DNA from: Nomia melanderi
Lineage: Eukaryota > Arthropoda > Insecta > Hymenoptera > Halictidae
Reading direction: 5' to 3'
Assembly (NCBI RefSeq): GCF_051020985.1
Contig: NW_027475139.1
Coordinates: 2,170,001-2,234,000, forward strand
Length of the DNA stretch: 64,000 bases
Shown: in pieces, positions 1 to 13,718 of the stretch
Layout: each line of letters begins with the position of its first letter
Numbering within the stretch: the stretch's first letter is position 1
Notes under the pieces: generated by a model
What the model saw: the letters and a program-made list of their open reading frames with translations, nothing else
What the model was told of the DNA's origin: nothing
Database searches by the model: none
Made by a program: the position numbers and the translations under genes

Positions 1-168
1 ACCCTAGATATCGCCAGATATATATTGGGTTTTTCCCTGACCCTTACAGTCCGGCTCCATGAGACGGTGATTTTCTCGGCCCCTGGTGGTCCGAGGTCGT
101 TCCCGCTGCGCAGAATCATGCGCCAGGGCTTCCTGCAGACAATGCACTTTGATTTATTGCGCTATCTC
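1..168. repeat. R-type monomer (start of window; related copies at ~8,749, ~11,200 and ~16,796)
   Basis: This opening monomer has a distinctive set of changes: CACCCTAGAT at the junction side, ATTGGGTTTTTCC, CCTTACAGTCCGGCTCC, and GCGCAGAATCATGCGCC. The same combination is found at about 8,749-8,918, 11,200-11,369 and 16,796-16,965. Sharing this haplotype over 8-17 kb shows that distant parts of the array exchanged or copied sequence. The window boundary cuts the first bases of this copy. Confidence 0.75.
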
Positions 169-3100
169 TAATAGCACCCGAGATATCACCAGATATATAT
201 TGGATTTTTCCTTGACCCTGACAGTCCGGCCCCATGTGTCGATGGTTTTCTCGGTTCCTCGTGGTCCGTGGTCGATCCCGCTGCTCAGATATATGCGCCA
301 GGGCACCCTGCAGATAATTCACTTTGATTTATTGCGCTATCTCTAATAGTACCCGAGATATCACCAGATATATATTAGATTCTTCCCTGACCCTGACAGT
401 CCGGCCCCATGAGACGGTAGTTTTCTCGGCCCCTGGTTGTCCGAGGTCGGTCCCGCTGCAGAGATTCATGCGCTAGGGGCTTCTGCAGACAATGCACTTT
501 GATTTATTGCGCTATCTCTAATAGCACCCGAGATATCACCAGATATATATTGCATTTTTCCCTGACCCTGACAGTCCGGCCTCATGAGAAAGTGATTTTC
601 TCGGCCCCTGGTGGTCCGAGGTCGATCCCGCTGCACAGATTCATGCGCCAGGGCCTCCTACAGAAAAGGCACTTTGCTTTATTGCGCTATCTGTAATAGC
701 TCCCGAGATATCACCAGATTTGTAGTGGATTTTTCCCGGACCCTGAGTGTCCGACCCCATGAGACGGTGGTTTTCTCGGCCCCTGGTGGTCCGAGGTCGT
801 TCCTGCTGCACAGATTCATGCGCCAGGGCCTCCTGCAGATAATTCACTTTGGTTTATTGCGCTATCTCTAATAGCACCCGAGATATCACCAGATATATAT
901 TGGCTTTTGCCCTGACCCTGAGTGTCCGGCCCCATGAGACTGTGGTTTTCTCTGCCCCTGGTGGTCCGAGGTTGTTCCCGCTGCACAGATTCATGCGCCA
1001 GGGCCTCCTACAGACAATGCACTTTGATTTATTGCTCTATCTCTAATAGCACCCGAGATATCAACAGATATATATTGGATTTTCCCCTGACTCTGAGTGT
1101 CCGGCCCCATGAGACTGTGGTCTTCTCGGCCCCTGGTGGTCCGAGGTCGTTCCTGCTGCACAGATTCATGCGCCAGGGCCTCCTACAGACAATGCACTTT
1201 GATTTATTGCGCTATCTCTAATAGCACCCGAGATATCACCAGATATATATTGGATTTTTCCCCGACCCTGAGTGTCCGGCCCCATGGGACGGTGGTTTTC
1301 TCGGCCCCTGGTGGTACGAGGTCGTTCCCGCTGCCCAGATGCATGCGCCAGGGCCTCATGCAGACAATTCACTATGGTTTATTGCGCTATCTCTAATAGC
1401 ACCCGAGATATCGCCAGATATATATTGGATTTTTCCCCGACCCTGAGTGTCCGGCCCCATGAGACGGTGGTTTTCTCGGACCCTGGTGGTCCGAGGTCGT
1501 TGCCGCTGCACAGATTCATACGCCAGGGCCCACTGCAGATAATTCAGTTTGGTTTAGTGCGGTATCTCTAATAGCACCCGAGATATCACCAGATATATAT
1601 TGGATTTTTCCCTGACCCGGACAGTGCGGCCCCATGAGACGGTGGTTTTCTCGGCCCCTGGTGGTCCGAGGTCGTTCCCGCTTCATAGATTCATGCGACA
1701 AGGCCTCCTGCAGTCAATGCTCTTTGATTTATTGCGCTATCTGTAATATCACCCGAGATATCACCAGATTTGTATTCGATTTTTCCCGGACCCTGAGTGT
1801 CCGACACCATGAGACGGTGGTTTTCTCGGCACCTGGTGGTCCGAGGTCGTTCCCGCTGCACAGATTCACGCGCCAGGGCCTCCTACAGACAATGCACTTT
1901 GATATATTGCGCTATCTGTAATAGCACCCGAGATATCACGAGATATATATTGGATTTTTCCCTGACCCTGAGTGTCCGGCCCCATGAGACGGTGGTTTTC
2001 TCGGCCCCTGGCGGTCCGAGGTCGTTCCCGCTGCACAGATTCATGCGCCAGGGCCCGCTGCAGATAATTCACTTTTGTTTAGTGCGATTTCTGTAAGAGC
2101 ACCCGAGATATCACGAGATATATATTGGATTTTTCCCTGACCCCGAGTGTCCGGCCCCATGAGACGGTGGTTTTCTCGGCCCCTGGTGGTCCGAGGTCGT
2201 TCCCGCTGCACAGATTCATGCGCCAGGGCCTCCTGCAGGCAATGCACTTTGATTTATTTCGCTATCCCTAATAGCACCCGTGATATCACCAGATATATAT
2301 TAGATTCTTCCCTGACCCTGACAGTCCGGCCCCATGAGACGGTAGTTTTCTCGGCCCCTGGTTGTCCGAGGTCGGTCCCGCTGCAGAGATTCATGAGCTA
2401 GGGCCTCCTGCAGACAATGCACTTTGATTTATTGCGCTATCTCTAATAGCACCCAAGGTATCATCAGATTTATATTGGATTTTTCCATGACCGTGAGTGT
2501 CCGGCCCCATGAGACGGTGACTTTCTCGGCCCCTGGTGGTCCGAGGTCGATCCCGCTGCACAGATTCATGCGCCAGGGCCTCCTGCAGACAATGCATATT
2601 GGTTTATTGCGCTATCTGTAATAGCACCCGAGATATCAGCAGATATATATTGGATTTTTCCATGAGCCTGAGTGTCCGACCCCATGAGACGGTGGTTTTC
2701 CCGTCCCCTGGTTGTCCCAGGTCGTGCCCGCTGCACAGATTCATGCGCCAGGGCCTCCTACAGACAATGCACTTTGATTTATTGCGCTATCTGTAATAGC
2801 ACCCGAGATATCACCAGATATATATTGGATTTTCCCCTGACCCTGAGTGTCCGGCCCCATGAGACTGTGGTTTTCTCGGCCCCTGGTGGTCCGAGGTCGT
2901 TCCCGCTGAACAGATTCATGCGCCGGGGCCCCCTGCAGATAATTCACTTTGATTCATTGCGCTATCTCTAATAGCACCGGAGATATCACCAGATATATAT
3001 GGGATTTTTCCCTGACCCTGACAGTCCGACCCCATGAGACGGTGGTTTTCTCGGCCCCTGGTGGTCCGAGGTCGTTCCCGCTGCATAGATTCATGCGCCA

Positions 3101-3899
3101 GGGCCTCCTGCTGACAATGCTTTTTGATTTATTGCGCTATACGTAATATCACCCGAGATATCACCAGATTTGTAGTGGATTTTTCCCGGACCCTGAGTGT
3201 CCGACCCCATGAGACGGTGGTTTTCTCGGCCCCTGGTGGTCCGAGGTCGTTCCCGCTGCACAGATTCATGCGCCAGGGCCTCCTGCAGACAATGCACTTT
3301 GGTTTATTGCGCCATCTCAAATAGCACCCGAGATATCACGAGATATATATTGGATTTTTCCCTGACCCCGAGTGTCCGGCCCCATGAGACGGTGGTTTTC
3401 TCGGCCCCTGGTGGTCCGAGGTCGTTCCCGCTGCACAGATTCATGCGCCAGGGCCCCCTGCAGATAATTCACTTTTGTTTAGTGCGATTTCTGTAAGAGC
3501 ACCCGAGATATCACAAGATATATATTGGATTTTTCCCTGACCCCGAGTGTCCGGCCCCATGAGACGGCGGTTTTCTCGGCCCCTGGTGGTCCGAGGTCGT
3601 TCCCGCTGCACAGATTCATGCGCCAGGGCCTCCTGCAGGCAATGCACTTTGATTTATTTCGCTATCCCTAATAGCACCCGAGATATCACCAGATATATAT
3701 TGGATTTTTCCTTGACCCTGACAGTCCGGCCCCATGTGTCGATGGTTTTCTCGGTCCCTGGTGGTCCGTGGTCGATCCCGCTGCTCAGATTCATGCGCCA
3801 GGGCCCCCTGCAGATAATTCACTTTGATTTATTGCGCTATCTCTAATAGCACCCGAGATATCACCAGATATATATTGGATTTTTCCTTGACCCTGAGTG

Positions 3900-5250
3900 T
3901 CCGGCCCCATGAGACCGTGATTTTCTCGGCCCCTGGTGGTCCGAGGTCGATCCCGCTGCACAGATTCATGCGCCAGGGCCTCCTGCAGACAATGAACTTT
4001 GGTTTAGTGCGCTATCTGTAAGAGCACCCGAGATATCACCAGATATATATTGAATTTTTCCCCGACCCTGAGTGTCCGGCCCCATGTGTCGGTGGTTTTC
4101 TCGGCCCCTGGTGGTCCGGGGTCGATCCCGCTGCACAGATTCATGCGCCAGTGCCCCCTGCAGATAATTCAATTTGATTTATTGTGCTATCGCTAATAGC
4201 ACCCGAGATATCACCAGATATATATTGGATTTTTCCCAGACCCTGTCTGTCCGGCCCCATGAGACGGTGATTTCCTCACCCCTGGTGGTCCGAGGTCGAT
4301 CCCGCTGCTCAGATTCATGCGGCAGGGCCTCCTACAGACAATGCACTTTGATTTATTGCGCTATCTGTAATAGCACCCGAGATATCACCAGATATATATT
4401 GGATTTTTCCCTGACCCTGAGTGTCCGGCCCCATGAGACGGTCGTTTTCTCGGCCCCTGGTGGTCCGAGGTCGCTCCCGCTGCACAGATTCATTCGCCAG
4501 TGCCTCCTACAGACAATGCACTTTGATTTATTGCGCTATCTGTAATAGCACCCAAGATATCACCATATATATATTGGATTTTTCCCTGACCCTGAGTGTC
4601 CGGCCCCATGAGACCGTGATTTTCTCGGTCCCTGGTGGTCCGAGGTCGATCCCGCTGCACTGATTCATGCGCCAGGGCCTCCTGCAGACAATGAACTTTG
4701 GTTTAGTGCGCTATCTGTAAGAGCACCCGAGATATCACCAGATATATATTGAATTTTTCCCCGACCCTGAGTGTCCGGCCCCATGTGTCGGTGGTTTTCT
4801 CGGCCCCTGGTGGTCCGAGGTCGTTCCCGCTGCACAGATTCATGCGCCAGGGCCCCCTGCAGATAATTCACTTTGATTTATTGTGCTATCGCTAATAGCA
4901 CCCGAGATATCACCAGATATATATTGGATTTTTCCCAGACCCTGTCTGTCCGGCCCCATGAGACGGTGATTTCCTCGCCCCTGGTGGTCCGAGGTCGATC
5001 CCGCTGCACAGATTCATGCGGCAGAGCCTCCTACAGACAATGCACTTTGATTTATTGCGCTATCTGTAATAGCACCCGAGATATCACCAGATATATATTG
5101 GATTTTTCCCTGACCCTGAGTGTCCGGCCCCATGAGACGGTCGTTTTCTCGGCCCCTGGTGGTCCGAGGTCGCTCCCGCTGCACAGATTCATTCGCCAGT
5201 GCCTCCTACAGACAATGCACTTTGATTTATTGCGCTATCTGTAACAGCAC
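3900..5250. repeat. Short higher-order repeat: 4 monomers in tandem (699 bp)
   Basis: Two successive blocks match at an offset of 699 bp, which is four monomers with one base missing (GTGATTTCCTC lacks a base relative to the usual GTGATTTTCTCGG). Shared markers are CCGACCCTGAGTGTCC with GTGTCGGTGG, CCCAGACCCTGTCTGTCC, and a monomer with CATTCGCCAGTGCC. A third copy of the CCCAGACCCTGTCTGTCC monomer follows near 5,420-5,595, only 524 bp further, so the pattern breaks there. Edges are approximate. Confidence 0.7.
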
Positions 5251-7779
5251 CCGAGATATCACCATATATATATTGGATTCTCTCCTGACATTGAGTGCCC
5301 GGCCCTATGAGACGGTGGTTTTCTCAGCCCCTGGTGGTCCGACGCCGTTCCCGCTGCACAGATTCATGCGCCAGGGCCCCCTGCAGATAATTCACTTTGA
5401 TTTATTGTGCTATCGCTAATAGCACCCGAGATATCACCAGATATATATTGGATTTTTCCCAGACCCTGTCTGTCCGGCCCCATGAGACGGTGATTTCCTC
5501 GCCCCTGGTGGTCCGAGGTCGATCCCGCTGCACAGATTCATGCGCCAGGGCCTCCTACAGACAATGCACCTTGATTTATTGCGCTATCTGTAATACCACG
5601 CGAGATATCACCAGATATATATTGGATTTTCCCCTGACCATGAGCGGCCGGCATCATGAGACGGTAGTTTTCTCGGCCCCTGGTGGTCTGAGGTCGTTCC
5701 CGCTGCACAGATTCATGCGCCAGGGCCTCCTGCAGACAATGCACTTTGATTTATTTCGCTATCTCTAATAGCACCCGAGATTTCACCAGATATATATTGG
5801 ATTTTTCCTTGACCCTGACAGTCCGGCCCGGTGTGTCGATGGTTTTCTCGGTCCCTCGTGGTTCGAGGTAGATCCCGCTGCACAGATTCATGCGCCAGGG
5901 CCCCATGCAGATAATTCACTTTGATTTATTCCGCTATCTCTAATAGCACCCGAGATTTCACCAGATATATATTGGATTTTTCCCTGACCCTGAGTCTCCG
6001 ACCCCATGCGACGGTGGTTTTCTCGGCCCCTGCTGGTCCGAGGTCGTTCCCGCTGAACAGATTCATGCGCCAGGGCCCCCTGCAGATAATTCACTTTGAT
6101 TTATTGCGCTATCTCTAATAGCACCCGAGATATCACCAGATATATATAGGATTTTTCCCTTACCCTGACAGTCCGGCCCCATGAGACGGTGACTTTCTCG
6201 GCCCTTGGTTGTCCGAGGTCGATCCCGCTGCCCAGATTCATGCGCCAGGACCTCCTGCAGACAATGCACATTGGTTTATTGCGCTATCTCTAATAGCACC
6301 CGAGATATCAGCAGATATATATTGGATTTTTCCATGAGCCTGAGTGTCCGGCCCCATGAGACGGTGGTTTTCTCGGCCCCTGGTGGTCCGAGGTCGTGCC
6401 CGCTGCACAGATTCATGCGCCAGGGCCACCTACAGGCAATGCACTTTGATTTATTGCGCTATCTGTAATAATACCCAAGATATCACCATATATATATTGG
6501 ATTTTTCCCTGACCCTGAGTGTCCGGCCCCATGAGACGGTGATTTTCTCGGCCCCTGGTGGTCCGAGGTCGATCCCGCTGCACAGATTCATGCGCCAGGG
6601 CCTCCTGCAGACAATGAACTTTGATTTATTTCGCTATCCCTAATAGCACCCGAGATATCACCAGATGTAAATGGGATTTTTCCCCGACGCTGAGTGTCCG
6701 ACCCCATGAGACGGTGGTTTTCTCGGCCCCTGGTGGTCCTAGGTCGATCCCGCTGCACAGATTCACGCTCCAGGGCCTCCTACAGACAATGCACTTTGAT
6801 TTATTGCGCTATCTGTAATAGCACCCGAGATATCACCAGATATATATTGGATTTTCCCCTGACCCTGAGTGGCCGGCCCCATGAGACGGTAGTTTTCTCG
6901 GCCCCTGGTGGTCCGAGGTCGTTCCCGCTGCACAGATTCATGCGCCAGGGCCTCCTGCAGACAAAGCACTTTGGCTTATTGCGCTATCTCTAATAGCACC
7001 CGAGATATCACCAGATATATATTGGCTTTTGCCCTGACCCTGAGTGTCCGGCGCCATGAGACTGTGGTTTTCTCTGCCCCTGGTGGTCCGAGGTTGTTCC
7101 CGCTGCACAGATTCATGCGCCAGGGCCTCCTACAGACAATGCACTTTGATTTATTGCTCTATCTCTAATAGCACCCGAGATATCAACAGATATATATTGG
7201 ATTTTCCCCTGACTCTGAGTGTCCGGCACCATGAGACGGTGGTTTTCTCGGCCCCTGGTGGTCCGAGGTCGTTCCCGTTGCACAGATGCATGCGCCAGGG
7301 CCTCTTGCAGATAATTGACTTTGGTTTATTGCGCTGTATCTAATAGCACCCGAGATATCAGCAGATATATATTGGATTTTCCCCTGACTCTGAGTGTCCG
7401 GCCCCATGAGACGGTGGTTTTCTCGGCCCCTGGTGGTCCGAGGTCGTTCCCGCTGCCCAGATTCATGCGCCAGGGCCTCCTGCAGATAATTCCCTTTGGC
7501 TTATTGCGCTATATCTAATAGCACCCGAGATATCACCAGATATATATTGGATTTTCCCCTGACTCTGAGTGTCCGGCCCCATTAGACTGTGGTCTTCTCG
7601 GCCCCTGGTGGTCCGAGGTTGTTCCCGCTGCACAGATTCATGCGCCAGGGACTCCTACAGACAATGCACTTTGATTTATTGCTCTATCTGTAATAGCACC
7701 CGAGATATCACCAGATATATATTGGACTTTTCCCTGACCCTGAGTGTCCAGACCCATGAGACTGTGGTCTTCTCGGCCC

Positions 7780-8150
7780 CTGGTGGTCCGAGGTTGTTCC
7801 CGCTGCACAGATTCATTCGCCAGTGCCTCCTATAGACAATGCACTTTGATTTATTGCGCTATCTGTAATAGCACCCGAGATATCACCAGATATATATTGG
7901 ATTTTCCCCTGACCCTGAGTGTCCGGCCCCATGAGACTGTGGTTTTCTCGGCCCCTGGTGATCCGAGGTCGTTCCCGCTGCCCAGATGCATGCGCCAGGG
8001 CCTCCTGCAGATAATTCACTTTGGTTTATTGCGCTGTATCTAATAGCACCCGAGATATCACCAGATATATATTGGATTTTCCCCTGACCCTGAGTGTCCG
8101 GCCCCATTAGACTGTGGTTTTCTCGGCCCCCGGTGGTCCGAGGTCATTCC
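7780..8150. repeat. Segment duplicated at ~15,129-15,499 (offset 7,349 bp)
   Basis: Two monomers with CATTCGCCAGTGCCTCCTATAG, then CCTGGTGATCCGAGG, CTGCCCAGATGCATGCGCC and GCGCTGTATCTAATAG, recur 42 monomers downstream minus one base. A few substitutions separate the copies, for example CTGTAATAGC here against CTGTAATATC in the other. Edges are approximate. Confidence 0.7.
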
Positions 8151-8479
8151 CGCTGCACAGATTCATGCGCCAGGGCCTCCTGCAGATAATTCACTTTGGT
8201 TTATTGCGCTGTATCTAATAGCACCCGAGATATCACCAGATATATATTGGATTTTCCCCTGACCCTGAGTGTCCGGCGGCATGAGACTGTAGTTTTCTCG
8301 GCCCCTGGTGGTCCGAGGTCGTTCCCGCTGCACAGATTCATGCGCCAGGGCCTCCTGTAGATAATTCACTTTGGTTTATTTCGCTATCTGTAATAGGACC
8401 CGAGATATCACCAGATATATATTGGATTTTCCCCAGACCCTGAGTGACCGGCCCCATGAGACTGTAGTTTTCTCGGCCG

Positions 8480-10930
8480 CTGGTGGTCCGAGGTCGTTCC
8501 CGCTGCACAGATTCATGCGCCAGGGCCTCCTACAGACAATGCACTTTGATTTATTGCGCTATCTGTAATAGCACCCGAGATATCACCAGATATATGCTGG
8601 ATTTTTACCTGACCTTGGGTGATGGATTCCGAATATCAGTAATTTTCTCGGCCCATGGTGGTCCGAGGTCGTTCCTGCTGCACAGATTCATTCGCCAGTG
8701 CCTCCTATAGACAATGCACTTTGATTTATTGCGCTATCTCTAATAGCACCCTAGATCTCGCCAGATATATATTGGGTTTTTCCCTATCCCTTACAGTCCG
8801 GCTCCATGAGACGGTGATTTTCTCGGCCCCTGGTGGTCCGAGGTCGTTCCCGCTGCGCAGAATCATGCGCCAGGGCTTCCTGCAGACAATGCACTTTGAT
8901 TTATTGCGCTATCTGTAATAGCACCCGACATATCACCAGATATATATTGCATTTTTCCCTGACCCTGAGTGTCCGGCCCCATGAGACTGTGGTTTTCTCG
9001 GCCCCTGGCGGTCCGAGGTCGTTCCCGCTGCACAGATTCATGCGCCAGGGCCTCCTGCAGATAATTCACTTTGGTTTATTGCGCTATCTCTAATAGCACC
9101 CAAGACATCACCAGATATATATTGGATTTTTCCCTGACCCTGAGTGTCCGGCCCCATGAGACTGTGGTTTTTTCGGCCCCTGGTGGTCCGAGGTCGTTCC
9201 CGTTGCACAGATTCTTGCGCCAGGGCCTCCTGCAGATAATTCACTTTGGTTTCTTGCGCTATCTCTAATAGCACCCAAGATATCACCAGATATATATTGG
9301 ATTTTTCCCTGACCCTGTGTGTCCGGCCCCATGAGACTGTGATTTTCTCGGCCCCTGGTGGTCCGAGGTCGTTCCCGCTGCACAGATGCATGCGCCCGGG
9401 GCCCCTTGCAGATAATTCACTTTGGTTTATTGCGCTATCTCTAATAGCACCCGCGATATCACCAGATATATATTGGATTTTCCCCTGACCCTGAGTGTCC
9501 GGCCCCATGAGACCGTGGTTTTTTCGGCCCCTGGTGGTCCGAGGTCATTCCCGCTGCACAGATTCAGGCGCCAGTGCCTCCTGCAGATAACTCACTTTGG
9601 TTTATTGCGCTGTATCTAATAGCACCCGAGATATCACCAGATATATATTGGATTTTTCCCTGACCCTGAGTGTCCGGCCCCATGAGACGGTGGATTTCTC
9701 GGCCCCTAGTGGTCCGAGGTCGTTCCCGCTGCACAGATTCATGGGCCAGGGCCTCCTGCAGATAATTCACTTTGGTCTATTGCGCTATCTCTAATAGCAC
9801 CCAACATATCACCAGATATATATTGGATTTTTCCCTGACCCTGAGTGTCCGGCCCCATGAGACTGTGGTTTTCTCGGCCCCTGGTGGTCCGAGGTCGTTC
9901 CCGTTGCACAGATTCATGCGCCAGGGCCTCCTGCAGATAATTCACTTTGGTTTATTGCGCTATCTCTAATAGCACCCGAGATATCACCAGATATATATTG
10001 GATTTTCCCCTGACCCTGAGTGTCCGGCCCCATGAGACTGTGGTTTTCTCGGCCCCTGGTGGTCCGAGGTCGTTCCCGCTGCACTGATTCATGCGCCAGG
10101 GCCTCCCACAGACAATGCACTTTGATTTATTGCGCTATCTGTAATAGCACCCGAGATATCACCAGATATATATTGGATTTTCCCCTGACCCTGAGTGTCC
10201 GGCCCCATGAGACTGTGGTTTTCTCGGCCCCTGGTGGTCCGAGGTCGTTCCCGTTGCACAGATTCATGAGCCAGGGCCTCCTGCAGATAATTCACTTTGG
10301 TTTATTGCGCTATCTCTAATAGCACCCGAGATATCACCAGATATATATTGGATTTTCCCCTGACCCTGAGTGTCCGGCCCCATGAGACTGTGGTTTTCTC
10401 GGCCCCTGGTGGTCCGAGGTCGTTCCCGCTGCACAGATTCATGCGCCAGGGCCTCCTACAGACAATCCACTTTGATTTATTGCGCTGTCTGTAATAGCAC
10501 CCGAGATATCACCAGATATATATTGGATTTTACCCTGACCCTGAGTGTCCGGCCCCATGAGACTGTGGTTTTCTCGGCCCCTGGTGGTCCGAGGTCGTTC
10601 CCGCTGCACAGATTCATGCGCCAGGGCCTCCTGCAGATAATTCACTTTGGTTTGTTGCGCTATCTGTAATAGCACCCGACATATCACCAGATATATATTG
10701 GATTTTCCCCAGACCCTGAGTTTCCGGCGGCATGAGACTGTAGTTTTCTCGGCCCCTGGTGGTCCGAGGTCGTTCCCGCTGCACAGATTCATGCGCCAGG
10801 GCCTCCTACAGACAATGCACTTTGATTTATTGCGCTATCTGTAATAGCACCCGAGATATCACCACATATATATTGGATTTTTCCCTGACCCAGAGTGTCC
10901 GGCCCCATGAGGCGGTGGTTTTCTCGGCCC
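8480..10930. repeat. 14-monomer block, copy 1 (2,451 bp)
   Basis: This block is followed directly by a nearly perfect copy at an offset of 2,451 bp (14 x 175 + 1). The extra base lies in the CGCCCGGGGCCCC variant near 9,393 and is present in both copies. Comparing along the block I found one difference, C at 9,389 against T at 11,840; I did not compare every base mechanically. The left edge of identity is sharp: 8,479 is G (GGCCGCTGG) and 10,930 is C. The block starts inside a monomer, as expected for unequal exchange between aligned monomers. Such identity points to a very recent event, or to an assembly duplication. Confidence 0.9.
8596..8642. repeat. P cassette 1
   Basis: GCTGGATTTTTACCTGACC, then TTGGGTGATGGATTCCG and AATATCAGTAA replace the standard sequence between AGATATAT and TTTTCTCGG at identical length. 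Confidence 0.85.
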
Positions 10931-13381
10931 CTGGTGGTCCGAGGTCGTTCCCGCTGCACAGATTCATGCGCCAGGGCCTCCTACAGACAATGCACTTTGA
11001 TTTATTGCGCTATCTGTAATAGCACCCGAGATATCACCAGATATATGCTGGATTTTTACCTGACCTTGGGTGATGGATTCCGAATATCAGTAATTTTCTC
11101 GGCCCATGGTGGTCCGAGGTCGTTCCTGCTGCACAGATTCATTCGCCAGTGCCTCCTATAGACAATGCACTTTGATTTATTGCGCTATCTCTAATAGCAC
11201 CCTAGATCTCGCCAGATATATATTGGGTTTTTCCCTATCCCTTACAGTCCGGCTCCATGAGACGGTGATTTTCTCGGCCCCTGGTGGTCCGAGGTCGTTC
11301 CCGCTGCGCAGAATCATGCGCCAGGGCTTCCTGCAGACAATGCACTTTGATTTATTGCGCTATCTGTAATAGCACCCGACATATCACCAGATATATATTG
11401 CATTTTTCCCTGACCCTGAGTGTCCGGCCCCATGAGACTGTGGTTTTCTCGGCCCCTGGCGGTCCGAGGTCGTTCCCGCTGCACAGATTCATGCGCCAGG
11501 GCCTCCTGCAGATAATTCACTTTGGTTTATTGCGCTATCTCTAATAGCACCCAAGACATCACCAGATATATATTGGATTTTTCCCTGACCCTGAGTGTCC
11601 GGCCCCATGAGACTGTGGTTTTTTCGGCCCCTGGTGGTCCGAGGTCGTTCCCGTTGCACAGATTCTTGCGCCAGGGCCTCCTGCAGATAATTCACTTTGG
11701 TTTCTTGCGCTATCTCTAATAGCACCCAAGATATCACCAGATATATATTGGATTTTTCCCTGACCCTGTGTGTCCGGCCCCATGAGACTGTGATTTTCTC
11801 GGCCCCTGGTGGTCCGAGGTCGTTCCCGCTGCACAGATGTATGCGCCCGGGGCCCCTTGCAGATAATTCACTTTGGTTTATTGCGCTATCTCTAATAGCA
11901 CCCGCGATATCACCAGATATATATTGGATTTTCCCCTGACCCTGAGTGTCCGGCCCCATGAGACCGTGGTTTTTTCGGCCCCTGGTGGTCCGAGGTCATT
12001 CCCGCTGCACAGATTCAGGCGCCAGTGCCTCCTGCAGATAACTCACTTTGGTTTATTGCGCTGTATCTAATAGCACCCGAGATATCACCAGATATATATT
12101 GGATTTTTCCCTGACCCTGAGTGTCCGGCCCCATGAGACGGTGGATTTCTCGGCCCCTAGTGGTCCGAGGTCGTTCCCGCTGCACAGATTCATGGGCCAG
12201 GGCCTCCTGCAGATAATTCACTTTGGTCTATTGCGCTATCTCTAATAGCACCCAACATATCACCAGATATATATTGGATTTTTCCCTGACCCTGAGTGTC
12301 CGGCCCCATGAGACTGTGGTTTTCTCGGCCCCTGGTGGTCCGAGGTCGTTCCCGTTGCACAGATTCATGCGCCAGGGCCTCCTGCAGATAATTCACTTTG
12401 GTTTATTGCGCTATCTCTAATAGCACCCGAGATATCACCAGATATATATTGGATTTTCCCCTGACCCTGAGTGTCCGGCCCCATGAGACTGTGGTTTTCT
12501 CGGCCCCTGGTGGTCCGAGGTCGTTCCCGCTGCACTGATTCATGCGCCAGGGCCTCCCACAGACAATGCACTTTGATTTATTGCGCTATCTGTAATAGCA
12601 CCCGAGATATCACCAGATATATATTGGATTTTCCCCTGACCCTGAGTGTCCGGCCCCATGAGACTGTGGTTTTCTCGGCCCCTGGTGGTCCGAGGTCGTT
12701 CCCGTTGCACAGATTCATGAGCCAGGGCCTCCTGCAGATAATTCACTTTGGTTTATTGCGCTATCTCTAATAGCACCCGAGATATCACCAGATATATATT
12801 GGATTTTCCCCTGACCCTGAGTGTCCGGCCCCATGAGACTGTGGTTTTCTCGGCCCCTGGTGGTCCGAGGTCGTTCCCGCTGCACAGATTCATGCGCCAG
12901 GGCCTCCTACAGACAATCCACTTTGATTTATTGCGCTGTCTGTAATAGCACCCGAGATATCACCAGATATATATTGGATTTTACCCTGACCCTGAGTGTC
13001 CGGCCCCATGAGACTGTGGTTTTCTCGGCCCCTGGTGGTCCGAGGTCGTTCCCGCTGCACAGATTCATGCGCCAGGGCCTCCTGCAGATAATTCACTTTG
13101 GTTTGTTGCGCTATCTGTAATAGCACCCGACATATCACCAGATATATATTGGATTTTCCCCAGACCCTGAGTTTCCGGCGGCATGAGACTGTAGTTTTCT
13201 CGGCCCCTGGTGGTCCGAGGTCGTTCCCGCTGCACAGATTCATGCGCCAGGGCCTCCTACAGACAATGCACTTTGATTTATTGCGCTATCTGTAATAGCA
13301 CCCGAGATATCACCACATATATATTGGATTTTTCCCTGACCCAGAGTGTCCGGCCCCATGAGGCGGTGGTTTTCTCGGCCC
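10931..13381. repeat. 14-monomer block, copy 2 (2,451 bp)
   Basis: This is a direct tandem copy of the preceding block, with T at 11,840 as the one substitution noticed. Identity runs a little beyond the nominal end, to about 13,407, and stops where this side reads GCACAGCTCATGCG (one base lost) against GCACAGATTCATGCG near 10,956. The same one-base loss reappears near 16,207, so the right flank comes from a different lineage. Confidence 0.9.
11047..11093. repeat. P cassette 2
   Basis: Copy of the cassette at 8,596 made by the 2,451-bp tandem duplication, with the same TACCTGACC and GGTGATGG bases. Confidence 0.85.
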
Positions 13382-13394
13382 CTGGTGGTCCGAG

Positions 13395-13640
13395 GTCGTT
13401 CCCGCTGCACAGCTCATGCGCCAGGGCCTCCTACAGACAAAGCACTTTGATTTATTGCGCTATCTCTAATAGCACCCGAGATATCTCAAGATATATATTG
13501 GATATTTCCCTCACCCTGAGTGTCCAGCCCCGTGAGACGGTGGTTTTCTCGGCCCCTGGTGGACCGAGGTCGTTCCCGCTGCACAGATTCATGCGCCAGG
13601 GCCTCCTGTAGATAATTCACTTTGGTTTATTTCGCTATCT
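13395..13640. repeat. Segment shared with ~16,191-16,436 (offset 2,796 bp)
   Basis: Both copies have the rare one-base deletion in GCACAGCTCATGCGCC, then ATATCTCAAGATATATATTGG, GATATTTCCCTCACC, CAGCCCCGTGAGACGG and CTCCTGTAGATAATTC. The joint inheritance of five rare markers supports common descent of the whole segment. Confidence 0.75.
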
Positions 13641-13671
13641 GTAATAGCACCCGAGATATCACCAGATATAT

Positions 13672-13718
13672 GCTGGATTTTTACATGACCTTGGGTGACG
13701 GATTCCGAATATCAGTAA
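13672..13718. repeat. P cassette 3
   Basis: Has TACATGACC and GGTGACGG with AATATCAGTAA, the form intermediate between the two cassettes above and the later AATATCTGTAA form. Confidence 0.85.

Larger units (their letters stand above)
1..6990. repeat. Array domain 1: mixed monomer types
   Basis: About 40 monomers, mostly with AGACGGTGG in the middle, mixed with GTGTCGATGG monomers (near 235, 3,735 and 5,835). Order is irregular, but segments recur: about 830-1,230 resembles about 6,950-7,350 at an offset of 6,122 bp (35 monomers), including the rare TCTCTGCCCCTGG and GAGGTTGTTCCC changes. Monomers near 2,100 and 3,340-3,500 are also close relatives. I see no sequence that is not satellite. 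Confidence 0.8.

Noticed and set aside
8596..8642. P cassette as an inserted mobile element
   Set aside because: It replaces the standard cassette at equal length and no bases are duplicated at its edges, so substitution by conversion or exchange fits better than insertion.
9038..9508. 156-codon frame on the - strand (twin at 11,489-11,959)
   Set aside because: It arises from the one-base gain near 9,393 that joins two frames in the satellite. The twin exists only because the 14-monomer block is duplicated.
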